Source: a candidate division WOR-3 bacterium
GTDB lineage: Bacteria > Hydrothermota > UBA3072
Direction: 5' to 3'
DNA: 46,475 nucleotides
NCBI GenBank assembly: GCA_039804165.1
Contig: JBDRZZ010000014.1
Location: 1 to 46,475 of the forward strand
Shown: one piece after another, positions 7,990 through 15,477 of the stretch
Layout: the number at the start of each line of letters is the position of its first letter
Numbering within the stretch: the first letter of the stretch is position 1
Position numbers and translations under genes: made by a program
Notes under the pieces: generated by a model
Database searches by the model: none
What the model saw: only the letters and a program-made list of their open reading frames with translations
What the model was told of the DNA's origin: nothing

Positions 7990-8062
7990 GGGTCGTTAGC
8001 TCAGTCGGTAGAGCACCGGCCTTTTAAGCCGGGGGTCGAAGGTTCGATTCCTTCACGACCTA
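7990..8062 (+). tRNA. tRNA-Lys (anticodon UUU)
   Basis: A full 73-base cloverleaf: acceptor GGGTCGT paired with ACGACCT (first pair G-U), D arm GCTC...GAGC, anticodon arm CCGGC-CTTTTAA-GCCGG giving anticodon TTT, and T arm around GGTTCGATTC. The discriminator is A and CCA is not encoded, so the CCA-adding enzyme at 32799-34169 is needed. Only 27 bases separate it from the next coding start, with a Shine-Dalgarno sequence between, so it is likely processed out of an mRNA leader. Confidence 0.97.
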
Positions 8063-8078
8063 TAAAAGAATAAGTTAA

Positions 8079-8085
8079 AAGGAGG
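8079..8085 (+). promoter_or_regulatory. Shine-Dalgarno sequence deciding a non-ATG start
   Basis: AAGGAGG at 8079-8085 is a near-perfect ribosome-binding site placed four bases before the ATA codon at 8090. No ATG, GTG, TTG or CTG exists in the frame until 8201, which is 115 bases further and would remove a third of the domain. Confidence 0.7.
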
Positions 8086-8089
8086 CAAA

Positions 8090-8575
8090 ATAAACTTACT
8101 TAATTATTTTGAAGAAGATAGCCTTTTTATAAAGGAACTTCCTTTAATTGAGAAAAAAAAGGGGGAAATAATCGTAAAAGAAGGCGAAAAAGGTGATTCA
8201 ATGTATATTATAGCGGAAGGGAAAGTAAATGTGTTACTAAAAAGGAAAGGAGAAGACATTCTTCTTGCAACTCTTGAAAAAGGAAATTTTTTTGGGGAGA
8301 TGAGTCTTTTGAGGGGAGATTTAAGGAGTGCAACTGTAGAGGCACTGACAGATTTAAAGTTAATAGAAATAACAAAAAGGGATTTAGAAAAATTATACAA
8401 AAAAAATCCAAAATTGCTAAGTAAGATTGCTTTGAGTTTATGTGCAGAGCTTTGTCGCAGAGTTTCTCGCACAAGTAATTCTCTTGAGTCTTACCATCAC
8501 ATTAATAGAGCTCTTTTACATAATCCTAAATTTAAAAACTTTTTACAAAAAATCTGGAAAAAAAAGGAGGTTTAA
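8090..8575 (+). CDS. Cyclic-nucleotide-binding-domain protein with apparent AUA start
   Basis: The frame encodes a CRP-like cyclic-nucleotide-binding fold (161 residues): NYFEEDSLFIKELP, GEIIVKEGEKGDSMYIIAEGK (the last six from Met at 8201), FFGEMSLL and the phosphate-binding cassette RGDLRSATV. No helix-turn-helix follows, so it is a stand-alone sensor rather than a CRP-type regulator; the C-terminus is a basic helical tail. The upstream half of the domain is clearly coded from 8090, right behind a strong Shine-Dalgarno, but the first codon is ATA. Either AUA is used for initiation or one base is wrong (ATG). The stop codon is directly followed, in the same frame, by the ATG of the next gene. 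Confidence 0.78.
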   Translation: MNLLNYFEEDSLFIKELPLIEKKKGEIIVKEGEKGDSMYIIAEGKVNVLLKRKGEDILLATLEKGNFFGEMSLLRGDLRSATVEALTDLKLIEITKRDLEKLYKKNPKLLSKIALSLCAELCRRVSRTSNSLESYHHINRALLHNPKFKNFLQKIWKKKEV

Positions 8576-10351
8576 ATGTCTTTAATATTACTATTAACCT
8601 TTAGTTACGTAAGTTTTTCTACCGGAAGTGGAAGTTTTAATCTTTATTCTGCAAGAACTTTACCTATGACAACATTAGCTTTTAATGCTCATCTTACCGC
8701 AGCTAGACAAAATTTTGGTTCCCGTTCCCATTTTGTTACAGATGGAAAATTTGGTTTTACCTATGGGGTTGTGGATCCTCTTGAGATTTATCTTGGAGCA
8801 ACGGTTTATAGTAAATACGCATATAGCAATGCATTCTTTAGCCCTGATGAAACAGAGTTTGAAATGGGGTGGAAAAATATTTATGGAGGAATAAAGTTTT
8901 ATTTGCCCATTGTAGGAGGTTTTTTACAAGAGGAAGAACCGGTTTTCAAATGGTTAGTTGGAGGACACATTGGAACAGCATTTAATCCATTTGAACCAAC
9001 CAATAAAGAAGAAATTTTAATGGAGACTTTCTATCCTGGAATAAGACATGCTCCAGATTTTGCGTTAGATCTTCTAAGTGATCTTGAGATATATCCTCTT
9101 CTTGTCCACTTAAATGGAGGATATGTTAAAAGAGGAAAAATCTGGAAGACGGGTTCCATTATTCCGGGTGGAGAATCAAGACCTAGCTTGATCAGGTTTG
9201 GTGGTGGTCTTGAGCTTGCAGCAGGTTCATACACTCGTTTCCTATTTGAGGTAAAAGATATAATAGCTGAAGAAGATAATCCTGATACTTTAATAGGTTC
9301 TTTTGGGATTAGATTTCTCGTCCCAAGGACATTTTCTTTTGACCTTGGGGTTGACTACGTATTTAACGACTCCACAGATTTTGTTCCGGATGCATTATTT
9401 GATGAAGGAGGACAATGGAGATATCGGCTGGGATTCACTATACAGAGCACTCTTATAGAAAAGAAGAAAGAAGAAAAACCCAAGAAAGGTGTTATTTCTT
9501 TAATGGTGACCGATCAAGAGACGAACGAACCTTTAATAGTAACAGTATCCTTTGAGGAGACAGGTCTTAGTTATCAAACAGGAGAGGATGGAAAGATTGA
9601 TATAGAGATTGATCCAGGAGTTTATAAAATGAAGCTTTCAAAAGAGGGTTATCTTCCAAAAGAAGCTTCTATAACTGTGAAGTCTTCTTCTACAATTAGT
9701 ATAAATACTGTTCTAAGAAGAGAGAAAAAAGAAGTTCCGGTGGTAGAGACAGGAATCTTTACAGGAACTGTTAGTGCTTTTAGAGAAGAAACGCCCCTTC
9801 TTGCAAAAATAGAATTCTTAGGGACAGAAATACCTTCCATTGCATCTGATGGGGTTAGTGGTGTGTTTAAGAAAGAGCTCGAGGTGGGAACTTATAACGT
9901 TCGTATTTCTGCTGATGGATATTTACCTGAGACTTTCCCAATCGAAATAAAGAAAGGTGAAACCACGATAAAGAATGTGAAATTGGTGAAGAAGTTAGAA
10001 AAAGAAGAGAAAATCGTTCTCCAAGGAATTAATTTCCCATCCGGTAAAGCAACAATACCTCCAGATCAATATCCTATTCTTGATAAGGTTGTAGAAATTT
10101 TAAAGGCCAACGAAAATGTAAAGGTTGAAATTTCTGGACATACAGATTCTGTTGGAGATGAAGCTTATAACCTGAGACTATCTGAGCTAAGAGCAGAATC
10201 TGTAAAGAACTATCTTGTTCAAAGAGGGATAAGTCCTATCCGTCTTACAACAAGAGGTTATGGAGAAACTCAACCAATTGCTCCTAATACAACTCGTGAA
10301 GGGAGATGGCAGAATAGAAGGATTGAGTTTAAGGTTATTGCAACAGAATAA
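8576..10351 (+). CDS. OmpA-family protein: beta-barrel, two regulatory-like Ig domains and peptidoglycan-binding domain
   Basis: A 591-residue envelope protein. Residues about 1-20 look like a signal peptide, though without the usual basic n-region. Residues about 25-290 are beta-barrel-like (repeated strands such as GVVDPLEIYLGATVYSKY). After a Lys/Glu linker come two carboxypeptidase-regulatory/PEGA-like domains (about 304-380 and 390-470, each with a GVYKMKLSKEGYLP or GTYNVRISADGYLP signature), then an OmpA-like domain (about 480-591) with GHTDSVG and LSELRAESV, keeping both peptidoglycan-contacting residues. It likely tethers the outer membrane to the wall. AAAGGAGG lies just before the ATG, inside the previous gene, whose TAA abuts this ATG. 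Confidence 0.85.
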   Translation: MSLILLLTFSYVSFSTGSGSFNLYSARTLPMTTLAFNAHLTAARQNFGSRSHFVTDGKFGFTYGVVDPLEIYLGATVYSKYAYSNAFFSPDETEFEMGWKNIYGGIKFYLPIVGGFLQEEEPVFKWLVGGHIGTAFNPFEPTNKEEILMETFYPGIRHAPDFALDLLSDLEIYPLLVHLNGGYVKRGKIWKTGSIIPGGESRPSLIRFGGGLELAAGSYTRFLFEVKDIIAEEDNPDTLIGSFGIRFLVPRTFSFDLGVDYVFNDSTDFVPDALFDEGGQWRYRLGFTIQSTLIEKKKEEKPKKGVISLMVTDQETNEPLIVTVSFEETGLSYQTGEDGKIDIEIDPGVYKMKLSKEGYLPKEASITVKSSSTISINTVLRREKKEVPVVETGIFTGTVSAFREETPLLAKIEFLGTEIPSIASDGVSGVFKKELEVGTYNVRISADGYLPETFPIEIKKGETTIKNVKLVKKLEKEEKIVLQGINFPSGKATIPPDQYPILDKVVEILKANENVKVEISGHTDSVGDEAYNLRLSELRAESVKNYLVQRGISPIRLTTRGYGETQPIAPNTTREGRWQNRRIEFKVIATE

Positions 10352-10379
10352 AGAAATGTAGAACTTTATTTCTTAAATT

Positions 10380-12425
10380 TTGAACTTCAAAGAAGAACTC
10401 AACGAAGAGCAGATAAAAGCAGTAATGCATACCGAAGGACCCGCTCTGGTTCTCGCCGGAGCGGGGAGTGGTAAAACGAGAGTGATTACTTATAGAATTG
10501 CTTATCTTTTAAGAATCTTAGGTGTGAAACCGCATCAAATTCTTGCAGTTACTTTTACAAATAAAGCGGCGGATGAGATGAAAGAAAGGTTGGGAAATTT
10601 AGTGGGTGTTCTTATTAGAGGAATCTGGATTGGAACTTTCCATTCTGTTTGTGCTAGGCTTCTTAGAGAATTTTCTGATTACCTCCCCTATTCTAAAAAC
10701 TTTGTTATATATGACTCTGAAGATGAAAGAAATCTCATAAGTGAGGTAATGAAAGAACTTCGTATCCAGGAAAAGAATCTTCCTCTTTCTTATACGCATA
10801 GGATGATATCAAACCTAAAAAATAAGTTAATTTTGCCAGATGAATTTACTCCCTATGATTATAAAACAGAGTTACTAAAAGAGGTTTATAAGAAGTATGA
10901 AGAAAGACTTAAAGAAAATGATGCAATGGATTTTGATGATCTTCTCTTTAATCTATATAATTTATTAGAAAAAAACGAAAATGTTAGAGAAAAACTAAAT
11001 GGTAGATTTATCCATAAATTGGTAGATGAATATCAAGATACTAATACAGCCCAATATGAAATACTAAAAAGATTATCTTTGAAATATGACAATGTGTTTG
11101 TAGTGGGGGATGATGATCAATCTATATATGGATTTAGAGGAGCGGATATAAACAACATATTGAATTTTGAGGAGGACTTTCCTAATTCAAAAGTTTACAA
11201 ACTTGAGAAGAACTATCGATCTACAAAAAGAATTCTTGAAGTAGCTTCTTCTGTTGTAAAAAATAATCGTTTTAGAAAAGAGAAAAAACTTTGGACAGAA
11301 GCTCCAGAAGGGGAGAAAATCACTTTATTTTCAGGAACAACAGAGAAAGAAGAGGCCGAAAAGCTAATAAAATTTTTGAAAAAAGAGATGGAAAATTATA
11401 GTAAAAAAGAAATACTAATAACATATAGAACAAATGCCCAATCAAGAGCTATAGAAGAAGCGCTTTTAAGAGAGAATATAGCTTATAAAATTGTAGGAAG
11501 CGTTAAATTTTACGAAAGGAAGGAAATAAAAGATATTATTTCTTATATCAAGTTTATTGTAAATAAGAATGATTCTATCTCTTTTTCAAGAATTTTGAAT
11601 ACTCCGAAAAGAGGGATAGGTAAAGCAACAAAAGAAAGAATAGAAAAAATAAGTAAAGAAAAAAACATTTCTTTGTGGGAAGCTTCAGAGGAGCTTGCTG
11701 AAGAAGAAAAAAGAGTTAAAGATTTCGTAAATCTTATAAGGGAACTTGAGAAAATAAAAAGGATTGATGAGCTTATAAATTCTATAATAGAAAAAACGGG
11801 TTATATAGAAATTCTAAAAAAAGAGGATACAGAAGAGTCAGAGGGAAGGATTGAGAATATTCAGGAACTGGTATCTGCGGTTTATGAATTTATTGAGCGT
11901 TCAGGTAAGACTTCACCTGAAGATTATTTGATAGATGTGGGACTTAAAACCGAAATTGATTATTGGGATGAGAAAGCCGAAGCTGTCAACTTAATGACTT
12001 TACATAATACAAAAGGACTTGAATTTGAAGTTGTTTTTATTGTTGGAATTGGAGAGGGTCTTCTTCCACATTATAGAAGTATTAAAGAAGGAAATATAGA
12101 AGAGGAAAGGAGGCTTTTTTACGTTGGAATGACAAGAGCAAAGAAAAAATTGTATCTTTCTTATTTCAATAATCCGGGAGCAGGATGGGAAGGTAGGAAA
12201 ATGATCCTCCCTTCTTCTTTCTTATGGGAGCTTCCTTATAAGGAGGTTATAGATTTAACAACCGAGCGAATAGGAGAAAGGAGAAAGAATTTTGATGAGA
12301 CAAGTATTTGGGTAGAACATCCAATATTCGGCAGAGGAAAAGTCTTAGAAGTTTTAGATGGAGATAAACTTTTAATCTCTTTTGGTGGAGAGACAAAAAA
12401 GATAAAAAGAAGTTTTTTGAAATGA
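10380..12425 (+). CDS. uvrD: UvrD/PcrA-type superfamily 1 DNA helicase
   Basis: An ATP-dependent 3'-5' DNA helicase for excision repair, replication restart or stripping of proteins from DNA. The 681-residue protein has all SF1A motifs: Walker A GAGSGKT (27-33), DEYQDTN (motif II, about 216), GDDDQSIYGFRGA (motif III), NYRSTKRIL, TLHNTKGLEFEVVF (motif V) and EERRLFYVGMTRAKK (motif VI). The C-terminal tail (VEHPIFGRGKVLE...FLK) is the Tudor-like region found in PcrA. The start is TTG at 10380, one codon after ATT and two after an in-frame stop; no Shine-Dalgarno is visible, so expression may be weak. Its stop overlaps gatC (ATGA). Confidence 0.95.
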   Translation: MNFKEELNEEQIKAVMHTEGPALVLAGAGSGKTRVITYRIAYLLRILGVKPHQILAVTFTNKAADEMKERLGNLVGVLIRGIWIGTFHSVCARLLREFSDYLPYSKNFVIYDSEDERNLISEVMKELRIQEKNLPLSYTHRMISNLKNKLILPDEFTPYDYKTELLKEVYKKYEERLKENDAMDFDDLLFNLYNLLEKNENVREKLNGRFIHKLVDEYQDTNTAQYEILKRLSLKYDNVFVVGDDDQSIYGFRGADINNILNFEEDFPNSKVYKLEKNYRSTKRILEVASSVVKNNRFRKEKKLWTEAPEGEKITLFSGTTEKEEAEKLIKFLKKEMENYSKKEILITYRTNAQSRAIEEALLRENIAYKIVGSVKFYERKEIKDIISYIKFIVNKNDSISFSRILNTPKRGIGKATKERIEKISKEKNISLWEASEELAEEEKRVKDFVNLIRELEKIKRIDELINSIIEKTGYIEILKKEDTEESEGRIENIQELVSAVYEFIERSGKTSPEDYLIDVGLKTEIDYWDEKAEAVNLMTLHNTKGLEFEVVFIVGIGEGLLPHYRSIKEGNIEEERRLFYVGMTRAKKKLYLSYFNNPGAGWEGRKMILPSSFLWELPYKEVIDLTTERIGERRKNFDETSIWVEHPIFGRGKVLEVLDGDKLLISFGGETKKIKRSFLK

Positions 12426-12715
12426 AAAAGATAGATATAAAACACCTCTCAAAACTTGCAAATATTCAGCTAGATAAAGATGAAGAGAAAAAACTTCAGG
12501 AAGATCTTGATAAGATTATTAAACATATCCAGAAAATCCAGGAAGTGGAAATTAGTTGTCCACTTTCTAGTAATTACCTTAAAATAGAAAAATTGATCCT
12601 AAGGGAAGACAAAGAAGAGAAACCTCTTCCAGTGAAAGAGGTTTTGTTAAATACTGTAAATCCAATTAATAATCATTTCACAATAAATAAAATTATCAAT
12701 GAAGACAATAGCTAA
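12422..12715 (+). CDS. gatC: Aspartyl/glutamyl-tRNA amidotransferase subunit C
   Basis: GatC stabilises the GatA-GatB complex that converts misacylated Asp-tRNA-Asn or Glu-tRNA-Gln to the amides. The 97-residue protein shows the family pattern: IDIKHLSKLANIQLDKDEEKKLQEDLDKIIKHIQKI and a C-terminal belt with LREDKEE. It starts four bases inside uvrD and overlaps gatA by 17 bases, making gatC-gatA-gatB a tightly coupled set. Confidence 0.92.
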   Translation: MKKIDIKHLSKLANIQLDKDEEKKLQEDLDKIIKHIQKIQEVEISCPLSSNYLKIEKLILREDKEEKPLPVKEVLLNTVNPINNHFTINKIINEDNS

Positions 12716-14099
12716 TTACCACAAAGAATTTGAAAGGGGAGAATATACCCCTCTTGAACTACTGGAGGAATGTCTTAGAAATATTGATCCGGAGATTAAC
12801 GCTTTTATAACGGTTACGGAAGAACTTGCAAGAGAAAGTTTAAAAAGATCTAAGAAAGGAAGATTAAGAGGCATACCAATCGCAGTTAAGGATAATATAA
12901 ATATCAAAGGGGTTCCTACAACTTGTGGTTCTGGTATCCTTAGGGGTTTTATTCCTCCTTATTCTGCCACTGTAATTGAGAGAATTGAGAGTGAGGGAGG
13001 GATTTTTATAGGGAAAACAAATCTTGACGAATTTGGAATGGGTTCTTCTACAGAGCGTTCATTTTATGGCCCCACAAAGAATCCCTATGATTTATCAAGA
13101 GTTCCAGGAGGCTCAAGCGGTGGCTCAGCAGCAGCTTTAGCTTCCGGAAGTGCTATTATCTCTCTTGGATCTGATACTGGAGGTTCGGTTAGGCAACCTG
13201 CTTCCTATTGTGGACTTGTGGGACTTAAACCAACTTATGGTAGAGTATCAAGATATGGGCTTGTTGCTTTCGCCTCTTCTTTAGACCAAATAGGGATTAT
13301 AGGAAGAAACTCAGAAGATGTTGGACTTCTGTTAAGTGTAATAGCAGGATATGATAAAAGAGATTCTACCTCTTCAACTAATGAAGTTGAAGATTACGAA
13401 AATTTAGAGTTTCCACAAAAGGGAATAAAAATAGGAATTCCAGAGGAATATTTTGAAGAAATTGATGAGGAAGTTTATAATAAAGTAATGGAAATTAAAG
13501 AAGCTTTAGAAAAAGAAGGGTTTTCTTTTAAAAAAGTCTCTTTACCAAGCACAGATTACATAATTTCTACTTATCAAGTTATCTCTTATGCTGAGGCTTC
13601 TTCTAATCTTGCAAGATATGATGGGGTTAGATATGGTTTAAGAAAAGAGGGAAAAGATTTCTTAGAAACAATAAGAAAATCAAGAGAAGAAGGTTTCCTT
13701 CCAGAGGTCAAAAGAAGAATTCTTGTTGGGACATTTGTTCTCTCCTCCGAAGCTATTGCCGAATATTATGAAAGAGCAGATCTTATAAGGAAAATAATTA
13801 CATGGGAATTTGAGGAATGTTTTAAAGAAGTTGATTATCTTTTTACTCCTGCAACTCCAACTCCAGCGTTTCCAATAGGAGAAAGAACGGATGATCCTAT
13901 AAGGATGCACATCCCAGATCGTCTTACAGCAGGAGCTAATCTCTCAGGAATTCCTGCAATAGTAGCTCCGGCAGGTTTTGTAGGTCACTTACCGATTGGT
14001 TATCAAATAATGGGAAGACATTTTGACGAAAAGGGGCTTCTCTCTCTTGTTAAACTTGTAGAAAAAATAAAACCTTTTAAAGGGCTTTCCTATGAATGA
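12699..14099 (+). CDS. gatA: Aspartyl/glutamyl-tRNA amidotransferase subunit A
   Basis: GatA is the glutaminase/amidase that frees ammonia for transamidation. The 466-residue protein carries the amidase-signature triad: Lys64 in AVKDNIN, cis-Ser139 in GGSSGGSAAALASG and the nucleophile Ser163 in DTGGSVRQPASYCG; spacings match characterised GatA proteins. The glutamine pocket and C-terminal LSGIPAIVAPAGF are also present. Length is close to the usual 480. It overlaps gatC (17 bases) and gatB (eight bases). Confidence 0.96.
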   Translation: MKTIANYHKEFERGEYTPLELLEECLRNIDPEINAFITVTEELARESLKRSKKGRLRGIPIAVKDNINIKGVPTTCGSGILRGFIPPYSATVIERIESEGGIFIGKTNLDEFGMGSSTERSFYGPTKNPYDLSRVPGGSSGGSAAALASGSAIISLGSDTGGSVRQPASYCGLVGLKPTYGRVSRYGLVAFASSLDQIGIIGRNSEDVGLLLSVIAGYDKRDSTSSTNEVEDYENLEFPQKGIKIGIPEEYFEEIDEEVYNKVMEIKEALEKEGFSFKKVSLPSTDYIISTYQVISYAEASSNLARYDGVRYGLRKEGKDFLETIRKSREEGFLPEVKRRILVGTFVLSSEAIAEYYERADLIRKIITWEFEECFKEVDYLFTPATPTPAFPIGERTDDPIRMHIPDRLTAGANLSGIPAIVAPAGFVGHLPIGYQIMGRHFDEKGLLSLVKLVEKIKPFKGLSYE

Positions 14100-15477
14100 T
14101 TATAAAGTCACAATAGGAATTGAAGTTCACGCTCAACTAAAGACAACTACAAAACTGTTCTGTGGTTGCCCTACAAGTTTTGGGGAAGCTCCAAATACAA
14201 ATGTTTGTCCAATTTGCCTTGGGCTTCCTGGGGTTCTTCCTTCTTTAAACAAAAAAGCTGTTGAATTAGCCATAAGAGCTGCTCTTGCATTGAACTGTGA
14301 GATTCACAAAAAGTCAATTTTTGCAAGGAAAAATTATTTTTATCCTGATCTTCCTAAGGGGTATCAAATTACTCAGTATAAATCTCCATTAGCTACTTCT
14401 GGGAAAATATTGGTGGAAGGAAAAGAAGTTAGAATAAAAAGAGTTCATCTTGAAGAGGAATCCGCGAAACTAATTCATGAAAAGGATAAATCTCTAATTG
14501 ATTATAATAGAGCTGGGATTCCTTTAATAGAGATTGTAACAGAACCAGATATTGATTCTCCTGAGATGGCTCTTGCTTATTTGAAGAAACTGCAAAAAAT
14601 TTTGGAATTTACTCAGGTTTCAGACGCTATTATGGCAAAAGGAGAACTCAGATGTGAACCAAATGTGTCTGTTAGTAAGGAAGAAGGAAAACTTGGCACA
14701 AGGACAGAGATAAAGAATTTAAATTCTTTTAGAGCTGTTGGAAGAGCCCTTAGATCCGAGGTAAAACGTCAGATAGAGATTTTAGAAAGAGGAGGAATTG
14801 TTGAACAGGCAACTATTCATTATTCTGAAAAGACTGGCAAAACCAGAATAGGTAGAGCGAAAGAGGAAGCTTCAGATTATAGATACTTCCCTGAGCCAGA
14901 TTTACCGCCTCTCGTTTTGGAAGAAGAATGGATTGAGGAAATTAGAAAAAGTTTAGAAGAATTACCTGAAGAGAGGATGGAAAGATACAAAAATCTTGGA
15001 GTTAGTGAAGAAGAGGCTAAGATAATCTCTGGTTCAAAGAAAGCCTCTAAATTATTTGAAGAAACTTTAAGAATTCTAAATGAGCCTCTTGAAATTAGTA
15101 GATGGCTTATAAGGGAATATAGAAATTTTCAAGAACCAGATATTTCTGCGGAGAACCTTGCAAATATAATAAAAATGGTTCTATCTGGAAAATTATCAAG
15201 AATTAATGGTTCTTTAGTTTTTAAATTAATGGTAGAGACCGGGAAGTCTCCTATAGAGATTGTGGAGGAAAGAAATCTAATACAAATCTCTGATCCAGAG
15301 GCCCTGAAAAAAGTTATTGAAGAGGTGTTTAAAGAGCAACCGAAGGAATTTGAACGCTTTAAAAAAGGAGAAAAGAAATTATTAGGTTTTTTTGTGGGAG
15401 AAGTGATGAAAAAAACGAAAGGAAGAGCTGATCCAAAAGAAGTTTCGAGAATACTCTCTGAATATGAAAAAAATTGA
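14092..15477 (+). CDS. gatB: Aspartyl/glutamyl-tRNA amidotransferase subunit B
   Basis: GatB binds the misacylated tRNA, activates the acyl group with ATP and receives ammonia from GatA. The 461-residue protein begins IGIEVHAQLKTTTKLFCGCP with the zinc-site cysteines (FCGCP and NVCPICLG, residues about 23-43), then FYPDLPKGYQITQY, HLEEESAKL, YNRAGIPLIEIVTEPD and, near the end, the helical YqeY-like tail domain. Length is slightly below the usual 475. It overlaps uvrA by 14 bases. Confidence 0.96.
   Translation: MNDYKVTIGIEVHAQLKTTTKLFCGCPTSFGEAPNTNVCPICLGLPGVLPSLNKKAVELAIRAALALNCEIHKKSIFARKNYFYPDLPKGYQITQYKSPLATSGKILVEGKEVRIKRVHLEEESAKLIHEKDKSLIDYNRAGIPLIEIVTEPDIDSPEMALAYLKKLQKILEFTQVSDAIMAKGELRCEPNVSVSKEEGKLGTRTEIKNLNSFRAVGRALRSEVKRQIEILERGGIVEQATIHYSEKTGKTRIGRAKEEASDYRYFPEPDLPPLVLEEEWIEEIRKSLEELPEERMERYKNLGVSEEEAKIISGSKKASKLFEETLRILNEPLEISRWLIREYRNFQEPDISAENLANIIKMVLSGKLSRINGSLVFKLMVETGKSPIEIVEERNLIQISDPEALKKVIEEVFKEQPKEFERFKKGEKKLLGFFVGEVMKKTKGRADPKEVSRILSEYEKN

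Noticed and set aside
8104-8474. Two minus-strand frames opposite the cyclic-nucleotide-binding gene
   Set aside because: The plus strand encodes a recognisable fold with a strong ribosome-binding site; the opposite frames are compositional shadows rich in Phe/Ser/Leu.
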